Assembly (NCBI GenBank): GCA_903859115.1
Contig: CAIOLH010000172.1
Coordinates: forward strand, 1-12,857
DNA length: 12,857 nt
Source of the DNA: an uncultured Opitutia bacterium
Lineage (GTDB): Bacteria; Verrucomicrobiota; Verrucomicrobiae; Opitutales; UBA953
Direction: 5' to 3'
In this document: positions 7,632-12,857 of the stretch, piece by piece
Position numbering within the stretch: the stretch's first letter is position 1
Layout: every line of letters starts with the position of its first letter
The notes under the pieces: generated by a model
Database searches by the model: none
What the model was told of the DNA's origin: nothing
The model's input: the letters and a program-made list of their open reading frames with translations, nothing else
Translations under genes and position numbers: made by a program

Positions 7632-7670
7632 TCGATACCCAAACACAGTTTTTTCACCACCTATTAACAT

Positions 7671-8558
7671 TTAAGAAACAGACTCATCATCTTCCGGCGC
7701 GGGGTCGGTTTCTTCTTTTTTAAGAAAGAAGAAGTGTCTAATTACGCCCCAAGAGATATAACTTAAAAACACAACGAGCATCGAAAACTCGCGGAATAAA
7801 AATAAACCTAAACCTACTAAAATAATTAAAACGAACCCCTTGCTCTTCGTACGCGTATTCCAGTTAATCATTTTCAGACTAGGAAAACGCACGTTACTTA
7901 TCATTAAGTAAGAAACGATGAGCATGAGCGGCAATAAAACCCACGACCAAGATTTTAAAACCAAGTCCAAGCGGTCATTCTGACTCGAAATATATAAAAC
8001 CTTGGAGAGCGCTAAAACGATCGAAGCCATTAAGCCTGCCGCTGCAGGGCTAGGCAGTCCCACAAAGTCTCCTCCCGCCGAACGCTTTTCATTTCCGGGG
8101 ATCAAAGGATTAGTGAGAACATTAAAACGCGCCAAACGAACACCCACGCATAAGAGATAAATAAAAGCTAATAACCAGGTGGAGAGCTTAATATATTCTT
8201 CGTTTTGATTGGGATTAATAATCAGAAAACAAACCATCAAGGCGGGGGCCACACCAAACGAAACTGTATCCGCCATGGAATCAAACTCAGCGCCAAACAG
8301 GGATTCTCGATGGGTTGCACGGGCAATGCGTCCGTCAAACATATCACAAATACAGGCGAAAATAATAAACCAAACCGCCATAATATAGTGGTCGGATCGG
8401 GCACCGGCATCCAAACCGGTAAAGTGTGCCTCGATACAATTTTTAATCGCCAGAAAACCACATAACATATTCCCAGCAGTAAATAAGTTTGGGAGTAAAT
8501 AAATATGGGCGGCCTCTTCGGCTGACTGATAACGACGTGGTTCGGGCGGTGTGGACAT
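7671..8558 (-). CDS. pssA: CDP-diacylglycerol-serine O-phosphatidyltransferase (phosphatidylserine synthase)
   Basis: This 295-residue integral membrane enzyme makes phosphatidylserine from CDP-diacylglycerol and serine, the first step to phosphatidylethanolamine. The CDP-alcohol phosphatidyltransferase signature is complete: D72, D75-G76, A79-R80, G89, D93 and D97, with the pattern D-x2-DG-x2-AR-x8-G-x3-D-x3-D. The LLPNLFTAGNMLCGF stretch at 21-35 is typical of the PssA subgroup. Several hydrophobic helices follow, at about 55-72, 100-115, 125-140, 170-190, 205-222 and 240-270, and the C-terminus is acidic. The ATG lies 5 bp after the stop of the RelE-like gene, so the two are cotranscribed. 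It belongs functionally with plsC on the other side of dnaN. The psd decarboxylase is not in the window. Confidence 0.95.
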   Translation of the reverse strand: MSTPPEPRRYQSAEEAAHIYLLPNLFTAGNMLCGFLAIKNCIEAHFTGLDAGARSDHYIMAVWFIIFACICDMFDGRIARATHRESLFGAEFDSMADTVSFGVAPALMVCFLIINPNQNEEYIKLSTWLLAFIYLLCVGVRLARFNVLTNPLIPGNEKRSAGGDFVGLPSPAAAGLMASIVLALSKVLYISSQNDRLDLVLKSWSWVLLPLMLIVSYLMISNVRFPSLKMINWNTRTKSKGFVLIILVGLGLFLFREFSMLVVFLSYISWGVIRHFFFLKKEETDPAPEDDESVS

Positions 8559-8563
8559 AAAAA

Positions 8564-8914
8564 CTATTTAGGTTCGTCGAGAAATTTCCAAAAGCCGCTA
8601 TGCTTTTCGATCAACGTTTCGTCTTCGGAGACCGGGAGACGACTTCGAAATGCAAAGTCGGCCAAGGTGTGACGATGTAAAATATAATGAGCAATTAAGG
8701 ACGTTTCGTTGGACTCGAAATAAATTCTAAATTCTCCGACCCTAAGACGATGATAAGTTAGACCTCCGCGGGTTACATGTCCTAAATCCGAGCGGCCGGT
8801 ATTTAATAATTCCGGTGTTAAAGAAGTAAAAGCTTCGACGACATCCATTTGCTCCAAGGTAGGAATTTTAGCCAACTCGCGCATGGCTTGATCGCTAAAA
8901 TTTACTTGGTACAT
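8564..8914 (-). CDS. RelE/ParE-superfamily protein without an adjacent antitoxin
   Basis: The 116-residue protein has the compact RelE/ParE pattern: N-terminal YQVNFSDQAMRELAKIP (strand then helix), a second helical part, then GGLTYHRLRVGEFRIYF (50-66). The latter corresponds to the yRlRvGdyRviy core of RelE-type mRNA interferases. The strand IAHYILHRH (74-82) holds the usual HR pair. The C-terminal tyrosine common in active RelE toxins seems replaced (LADFAF, F87), and about 25 residues extend past the fold. No small antitoxin gene lies on either side: upstream is a phosphatase 44 bp away and downstream pssA after 5 bp. It may therefore be a domesticated or regulatory RelE homologue and not half of a toxin-antitoxin module. 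The fold assignment is from motif reading. Confidence 0.7.
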   Translation of the reverse strand: MYQVNFSDQAMRELAKIPTLEQMDVVEAFTSLTPELLNTGRSDLGHVTRGGLTYHRLRVGEFRIYFESNETSLIAHYILHRHTLADFAFRSRLPVSEDETLIEKHSGFWKFLDEPK

Positions 8915-8958
8915 CGGCTATATTTAAACAAAGGCTTGGTCTCGTTTGGAGCAACCCT

Positions 8959-9405
8959 TCAGTTCATCCATTCGGTTGATTTTATTAAGATTTCCACGCG
9001 TTGCTCGACTAAATTAAGTACATGCTCGAAATCTTCAGCCTCACCATAATAGGGGTCGGGCAAAGGTTTATTGCCCAAGAAAAGGCTAATTTTAGAGTGA
9101 TAAATATCAGGACACAGGATTTTTAAATCACCGATATTCTCATGGTCCGCTGCCCAAATTAAATCAAACTTCTCAAAGTCTTCTTTCCTAATTTGCCGTG
9201 CCCGATTTTTGCTTAAGTAATACCCGCGTTTTGCGGCATGACGAACCGAGCGTTTATCAGGAGCGTCACCGACGTGATAATTTTCTACGCCCGCAGAATC
9301 GACCACGATATTTAATCCAATCGCCCGAGCTTTAGTTTCTAAAACGACCGCCGCCGTCGGCGAACGACAAATATTACCCTTACAAACAATCAGAACGCGC
9401 TTCAC
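8959..9405 (-). CDS. Low-molecular-weight protein-tyrosine phosphatase
   Basis: The 148-residue enzyme starts with the phosphatase loop CKGNICRS (8-15), matching CX5R with nucleophile C8 and R14. It carries the DPYYG segment (117-121) with D117 as general acid. In between are the typical DSAGV (36-40) and the D-A-P-D, R-x-A-x-x-R-G region. Family members remove phosphate from tyrosine; in bacteria they often counter a BY-kinase in polysaccharide export (Wzb/Etp type), though no kinase is present here. The start codon is GTG (9403-9405), giving the conserved MKRVLIVCKGN N-terminus, without a clear Shine-Dalgarno sequence. It lies 43 bp after the DUF5069 gene and 44 bp before the RelE-like gene. 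The arsenate reductase branch of the same fold is less likely, given the DPYYG acid loop. Confidence 0.92.
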   Translation of the reverse strand: MKRVLIVCKGNICRSPTAAVVLETKARAIGLNIVVDSAGVENYHVGDAPDKRSVRHAAKRGYYLSKNRARQIRKEDFEKFDLIWAADHENIGDLKILCPDIYHSKISLFLGNKPLPDPYYGEAEDFEHVLNLVEQRVEILIKSTEWMN

Positions 9406-9448
9406 GTTAATATAACAGAAAAGCCCTTATTTTATTGGTTAATATGCA

Positions 9449-9904
9449 CTATACTTTTCCACCAAAACTTTGGTGGTCATCTAAATCTAACACATCAAAC
9501 CAGGTAAAAATATCTTCACGTTTCGCTCCTGCTGGAGTCGAGGACTGATACAGAGACATGCGTTCTCTTTTTTCAGGCGAGCCACCTGTGCGCTGTTCGT
9601 GGTAGGCGCTAAACGAAGCAATCTCCTGCCCCGAACGCTTGTGTTTTGCGTTAGCAATAATCCATGCAAAAAGTTCTCCGTCACCCAGGCCTTTGGCGAC
9701 TTCAGTGAGCAGGCTTTTTTCATCGATTCCGAAAAAAGTTAGAACGTACTGATCGAGTGAACAGCCGTAGGTATATTCACCCTGCATGTTGTTGATTGTG
9801 GCGCGTGCCTTATCGAGTAGTCGTGGAAGAATGACCACCCCGCCTAGTCGGCAGCGAGGGCTACGGGGTGGGTGTTGGGTAAGATCGTAGGGATTATAGG
9901 CCAT
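9449..9904 (-). CDS. DUF5069 domain-containing protein
   Basis: The 151-residue protein opens with the DUF5069 hallmark DLTQHPPRSPRCRLGG (7-22), then ILPRLLDKARAT (25-36), GEYTYGCSLDQYVLTFFGID (42-61) and GLGDGELFAWI (72-82). The family has no established function. It is found mostly in Verrucomicrobiota, Planctomycetota and related bacteria, which supports the taxonomic guess. No signal peptide or membrane segment is visible, so it is probably cytoplasmic. The C-terminus is acidic (DVLDLDDHQ) and ends at TAG inside a perfect inverted repeat. It is the first gene of the minus-strand run leading to pssA and is divergent from the heme operon, 74 bp away. Confidence 0.85.
   Translation of the reverse strand: MAYNPYDLTQHPPRSPRCRLGGVVILPRLLDKARATINNMQGEYTYGCSLDQYVLTFFGIDEKSLLTEVAKGLGDGELFAWIIANAKHKRSGQEIASFSAYHEQRTGGSPEKRERMSLYQSSTPAGAKREDIFTWFDVLDLDDHQSFGGKV
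9459..9476. repeat. Perfect 8-bp inverted repeat at the end of the DUF5069 gene
   Basis: CCACCAAA and TTTGGTGG are separated by two bases. In RNA this gives a CCACCA/TGGTGG stem closing a small loop. It overlaps the last sense codons (SFGGK) of the DUF5069 gene. No run of T follows on either strand, so it is not a standard intrinsic terminator; it may be a 3' stabilising hairpin or chance. Confidence 0.45.
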
Positions 9905-9907
9905 AAT

Positions 9908-9923
9908 TGACTATTAATTGTCA
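9908..9923. promoter_or_regulatory. Palindromic operator-like site between divergent DUF5069 and heme genes
   Basis: TGACTATTAATTGTCA is an imperfect palindrome, with 14 of 16 positions symmetric and outer arms TGAC/GTCA. It lies only 4-20 bases upstream of the DUF5069 start and overlaps TTGACT (9907-9912), a five-of-six match to a -35 hexamer for the heme side. No good -10 hexamer was found at the matching distance. Symmetry, A/T centre and position suit a dimeric repressor or activator, but I cannot name one. Confidence 0.3.
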
Positions 9924-9978
9924 TAAAATGCCCTAAAAGCAAGAAAACACCCCCTGAAACACTCCGAAGGTTGCCAAA

Positions 9979-10830
9979 ATGTCACACCACCCTAATTTAC
10001 AGACAATGTTACTGAGTGAGGTCATCGATGTTCCTTCGTCCACCAACCTTGCTTGGTTCGGATGTGCCTGGGCATTTGTTTTGGCCTACACGTTAGACCT
10101 GGGTTTCAGGGGAACGAGTGAAAAGTTTCCTCAGGCGGCAGTATGGTTGTTCCGGCTGACATGGCTTACGCTTTCGGGACTTTTAGCTTATCGCGGTCTG
10201 ATCTTAAATGATATTCCCAGAAATGGTGCCGGGGAAATTCTTCTCTCCATCGCTTGGGGTTTTGCCGGACTCTCCATATTTCTCGATTTAGTTTTTGATC
10301 ATCGTCTCCCCGTTTGGTTGGTAAGTATTCTAACGGCAGTTTGTATTTTTATAGCTGAATGGATCGGCATCACACCCGCTTCCATACACCATACTGGCAG
10401 ACCATTAATTATTATCCACGTTGGTACAGCAATTTTAGCTTACGGAATTTTAGCGGCCCAAGCCCTCAATGCTATCGCTTACCTCTTACAAGATCACGCT
10501 TTGGCAAAAAGAAAATTTGGCGGCATTTATTCCATCCTCCCCTCGCTTGTTCCCATGGATAAAATTGGAACTCAACTCATGGGGGCGGTCGTTTGGATAT
10601 TGGGACTCTCTTTAATTATTGGCGGGGCTGATTGGATTCAAAGTTCCTTAAACTTAATTCAACTTCCTAAATTAGTTTTTGGCCTCATTACGTGGGTGGG
10701 GTGTGTAATGTTAATTATTCAACGCCGTCGCTGCCAAATGAGTGCTGCGCGTTTTGCCCGCACCTCCCTCTTCATTTTAATTCCTGCATTGGTTGCGCTG
10801 TGGCTCTCACTGCCGGCGGCCCCAAAATAA
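9979..10830 (+). CDS. HemX/CcsA-family (cytochrome c assembly type) membrane protein
   Basis: The 283-residue protein has about eight hydrophobic helices (near 24-41, 54-72, 85-104, 112-130, 143-171, 200-218, 232-248 and 262-280). The diagnostic part is IIHVGTAILAYGILAAQALNAIAYLLQ (starting near 145) with a conserved-type H147, followed by LPSLVPMD (187-194) and a G-rich helix, as in the HemX branch of the CcsA/CcmC superfamily. The tryptophan-rich heme-handling motif of true CcsA (WGxxWxWD-like) is not visible, so I favour HemX. In Bacillus, HemX is encoded next to hemA and influences the amount of glutamyl-tRNA reductase; here too hemA follows directly, with no intervening base. The ATG at 9979 has GAAGG eight bases upstream, a good ribosome-binding site. 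Confidence 0.8.
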   Translation: MSHHPNLQTMLLSEVIDVPSSTNLAWFGCAWAFVLAYTLDLGFRGTSEKFPQAAVWLFRLTWLTLSGLLAYRGLILNDIPRNGAGEILLSIAWGFAGLSIFLDLVFDHRLPVWLVSILTAVCIFIAEWIGITPASIHHTGRPLIIIHVGTAILAYGILAAQALNAIAYLLQDHALAKRKFGGIYSILPSLVPMDKIGTQLMGAVVWILGLSLIIGGADWIQSSLNLIQLPKLVFGLITWVGCVMLIIQRRRCQMSAARFARTSLFILIPALVALWLSLPAAPK

Positions 10831-11874
10831 ATGAGCCAACCCGTTCCAACCCTGGTGGCATTGAGCGCCACACACCATACTGCAGGTTTAGATGCGCGGG
10901 CCTCCTTTGCACTTTCTGATGAGGGTAAAAAAATATTTTATACGGCGGTCCGTGATTTAGGTTTGGGTGAAGCCGTTCTCTTAACGACCTGCAACCGTCT
11001 AGAAGTTTATGTGGTTGGAGATGAGGCGGCAGCCCTGCATGCAAGAAAAGCATTATTAAAAGCGACGGGCGTTGAGGCAGACTTTTTAGACACCCACTTA
11101 AAAGCTATCCCAGGACAAAAAGCGGTTGAACATCTATTTTCTGTCGCCGCAGGAATTGACTCACAAATGGTGGGCGAAGCAGAAATTGCCGGTCAGGTAA
11201 AACAAGCTTATGCCGATGCTTTGGCCCGTGGAATGACGGGCCCAGTGCTCAACCGAGTTTTTCAAAAAGCGTTTCAGGCGAGTGCTTGGGCGCGTACCCA
11301 CACAGGTATTGCCCAAGGCCAAGTGAGCCTCGGAAATATTGTCGTGGATCTTGCGAGTCGCGTGTTTGGATCTTTAGAACAAACCAGAATTTTAGTTTTA
11401 GGAACCGGTGAAGTAGGCCGCCAAGTGGTGCAGGCATTGGTATCGCGCGGTGCCACACAAATTTCTGTCGCTTCGCGAACCTTTGAAAATGCTCGAGTGT
11501 TAGCGGAAGAGTTTGCAGGCTCGTCACTCATTTTAACCGATGCTCTTCGCCAAATACATAACCATGATGTGATTATCGGTTGTGCACAGGTGGATCGCCC
11601 ACTGTTGGTGCATGAAAGTATTTTAGAGATTGTTACACGTCGACAGGATCAACCACTATTAATGGTCGACCTCGGTGTTCCCAGAAATTTTTCAGCTGAA
11701 TGCCGACAGCTCGACGGAGTTTACTTGAGCGACCTTGATGATTTATCAGCTGTCGCAAATGCACGTCTCCAGGCACGACTCGCGGAAGTGGGTCGCGCAC
11801 GAGAAGCCTTAGAGAAAAAAGCCGAACGTGCTTGGCTGGCGACACACTCTCACTCTTCAAACGAAACTCCATGA
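10831..11874 (+). CDS. hemA: Glutamyl-tRNA reductase, short form lacking the dimerisation domain
   Basis: This enzyme reduces glutamyl-tRNA to glutamate-1-semialdehyde, the first committed step of C5-pathway heme synthesis. The N-terminal catalytic domain has HHTAGLDARASFALS (15-29) and TTCNRLEVY (52-60) with nucleophile C54. It also has HLFSVAAGIDSQMVGEAEI (101-119) and GQVKQAYADA. The NADPH domain has GTGEVGRQ (191-198), ASRTFENA and MVDLGVPRNF (278-287). Then come GVYLSDLDDLSAV and the start of the long spinal helix (308-335). The protein stops at 347 residues. Typical GluTR has about 420, with a C-terminal helical dimerisation domain that is missing here, and the tail ends in a polar HSHSSNETP. 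The ATG follows the stop of the HemX-like gene directly, and the stop overlaps the next start (ATGA), so this is a tightly coupled operon. Confidence 0.95.
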   Translation: MSQPVPTLVALSATHHTAGLDARASFALSDEGKKIFYTAVRDLGLGEAVLLTTCNRLEVYVVGDEAAALHARKALLKATGVEADFLDTHLKAIPGQKAVEHLFSVAAGIDSQMVGEAEIAGQVKQAYADALARGMTGPVLNRVFQKAFQASAWARTHTGIAQGQVSLGNIVVDLASRVFGSLEQTRILVLGTGEVGRQVVQALVSRGATQISVASRTFENARVLAEEFAGSSLILTDALRQIHNHDVIIGCAQVDRPLLVHESILEIVTRRQDQPLLMVDLGVPRNFSAECRQLDGVYLSDLDDLSAVANARLQARLAEVGRAREALEKKAERAWLATHSHSSNETP

Positions 11875-12857
11875 AGTCTACCGTACTCATTGTTGATGAC
11901 GAAAAATCCACGCGCGACGGCTTACGTCTCGCGCTCGAAGATAAATACGAAACCTTCATTGCAAAAGACGCCACAGAAGCTGCGCGCCTGATGCAGGACG
12001 TTAAGCCCGATGCGGTGCTGACTGATTTACGTATGGCCGGCGAAGATGGCATGGCTGTCATTGATCGCGCCTTAAAATTATCCCCGCAGCCGGTTTGTAT
12101 TATGATGACTGCCTACGGAGACGTGGAGACAGCAGTAAAAGCAATGAACAAAGGGGCTTACTGGTTTTTACAAAAACCTGTAGACTTAAGACAGTTAGAA
12201 ATTATTTTAGAGAGAGGTTTGAAAGCAAGAACCACGGAGAAAGAGGTGGTCGCGCTAAAAACAAGACTCGATAAAAAATTTGCCCTTGGTGAGGTCATTG
12301 GATCCTCCGACGCATTACAAAAAGCGATTGAACAAGTTCGCACGGTGGCGTCATCTAACGCGACCGTATTACTGCAAGGGGAAACCGGCACTGGTAAAGA
12401 GTTGTTTGCCCAAATGGTTCACCAGGCGAGCCCGCGCGTTAAAGGACCTTTTATTGCGGTTCACTGCGCAGCTATTCCTGCCAATCTTTTAGAGAGTGAA
12501 CTCTTTGGTCATGAAAAAGGTGCTTATACCGGTGCAAATGAAAGACGCGTAGGGCGATTTGAATCTGCCGACGGAGGAACTTTATTCCTAGATGAAATCG
12601 GCGAAATTGACGCCACTACCCAAATAAAACTCTTAAGATTTTTAGAAACACGAAGCGTAGAACGCCTGGGCTCACACAAACCCATCGCTCTGGATCTTCG
12701 TTTAGTTTGTGCGACCAACAAAGATTTACGCCAAATGGTGGCTGAAGGAAAATTCAGAGAAGATCTCTTTTACAGATTATCGGTGGTACCCTTAAGGCTA
12801 CCCCCACTACGCGAAAGAAAAGACGATATCCCTTTATTGATTACCCATTATCTCAAA
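11871..12857 (+). CDS. NtrC-family sigma-54-dependent response regulator (3' part missing)
   Basis: The first 329 residues are present; the end of the AAA+ domain and the DNA-binding domain lie outside the window. The receiver domain (about 1-118) has the acidic pair D9-D10, phospho-acceptor D52, T80 and K102, so it should be phosphorylated by a sensor kinase. The AAA+ domain has Walker A GETGTGKE (170-177), the sigma-54 contact loop GAYTGA (217-222; the usual motif is GAFTGA), Walker B GGTLFLDE (235-242), ATNKDL (281-286) and FREDLFYRL (295-303). It activates transcription at sigma-54 promoters by remodelling the polymerase with ATP. The ATG overlaps the hemA stop by 4 bp, so it is probably translated from the same message. 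The partner kinase may lie downstream, outside this window. Targets cannot be told. Confidence 0.95.
   Translation, partial: MKSTVLIVDDEKSTRDGLRLALEDKYETFIAKDATEAARLMQDVKPDAVLTDLRMAGEDGMAVIDRALKLSPQPVCIMMTAYGDVETAVKAMNKGAYWFLQKPVDLRQLEIILERGLKARTTEKEVVALKTRLDKKFALGEVIGSSDALQKAIEQVRTVASSNATVLLQGETGTGKELFAQMVHQASPRVKGPFIAVHCAAIPANLLESELFGHEKGAYTGANERRVGRFESADGGTLFLDEIGEIDATTQIKLLRFLETRSVERLGSHKPIALDLRLVCATNKDLRQMVAEGKFREDLFYRLSVVPLRLPPLRERKDDIPLLITHYLK

Larger units (their letters stand above)
7416..7670. other. Candidate replication origin or DnaA-regulated region between pssA and dnaN
   Basis: This is the longest gene-free stretch of the window. It combines an almost pure A/T tract (7485-7518) with several DnaA-box-like nonamers at 7541-7549, 7584-7592, 7606-7614 and 7623-7631. 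All lie upstream of dnaN. An A/T-rich unwinding element beside clustered DnaA boxes near dnaA or dnaN is the classical layout of a bacterial oriC. Against it: no box is a perfect TTATCCACA, dnaA is not seen, and flanking gene directions do not diverge cleanly from this point. A DnaA-controlled dnaN promoter is the main alternative. Confidence 0.42.

Noticed and set aside
8915..8958. Small antitoxin gene upstream of the RelE-like protein
   Set aside because: The gap is only 44 bp and holds no open frame; the next gene upstream is a tyrosine phosphatase.
9421..9435. AAGCCCTTATTTT as a terminator of the DUF5069 transcript
   Set aside because: The possible stem has only A/T ends and no G/C-paired core, and transcription on this strand reads away from the T run.
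11633..12061. Open frame of 142 codons on the minus strand opposite hemA and the response regulator
   Set aside because: Serine/arginine-rich low-complexity translation typical of an antisense frame; the plus strand carries two well-supported conserved proteins here.
1..12857. Mobile element, prophage, CRISPR array, tRNA or rRNA in the window
   Set aside because: No transposase, integrase, terminal inverted repeats, regularly spaced direct repeats, cloverleaf or rRNA-like stretch was seen; gaps between genes are too short to hide any except 7416-7670, which shows none of these.

Overview
The window looks like ordinary chromosome of a Gram-negative bacterium, most likely from the phylum Verrucomicrobiota (Opitutae-like). 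This placement is inferred from gene content and architecture: a fused AroA-Cmk enzyme, a DUF5069 protein, a membrane-anchored SUMF1-like protein and a HemX-HemA pair, with moderate GC. No 16S rRNA or tRNA gene is present to confirm it. I see no phage genes, transposases or CRISPR arrays. Thirteen protein genes fill almost all of the DNA, and the two at the edges are cut by the window.

Layout. (1) 1-2687, minus strand: a two-gene unit, a membrane protein with a degenerate formylglycine-generating-enzyme domain followed 6 bp later by a membrane-bound FlaA1/CapD-type nucleotide-sugar epimerase/dehydratase (truncated), pointing to surface polysaccharide. (2) 2774-6286, plus strand: a tightly coupled operon of tyrA, aroA-cmk (one fused polypeptide) and plsC, with overlapping stops and starts; it joins aromatic amino acid, CMP/dCMP and phospholipid metabolism. 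(3) 6288-9904, minus strand: DUF5069 protein, low-molecular-weight phosphotyrosine phosphatase, a solitary RelE/ParE-like protein, phosphatidylserine synthase (pssA), then, after a 255-bp gap, the replication sliding clamp dnaN. dnaN converges on plsC with a single base between the stop codons. (4) 9979-12857, plus strand: HemX/CcsA-like membrane protein, glutamyl-tRNA reductase hemA and an NtrC-type sigma-54 response regulator (truncated), joined with zero or negative spacing.

The most interesting non-coding stretch is the gap upstream of dnaN (7416-7670). It holds a 34-bp tract that is almost pure A/T and several near-consensus DnaA boxes, two of them TTATNCACG in the same orientation 65 bp apart. 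That makes it a candidate replication origin or a DnaA-regulated dnaN promoter. Other points worth a second look are a glutamyl-tRNA reductase that lacks its C-terminal dimerisation domain, a RelE-fold protein without an antitoxin, a SUMF1 domain without active-site cysteines, and the coupling of a sigma-54 activator to the heme genes. I found no clearly new multi-gene system; this is mainly housekeeping DNA with a few unusual protein architectures.
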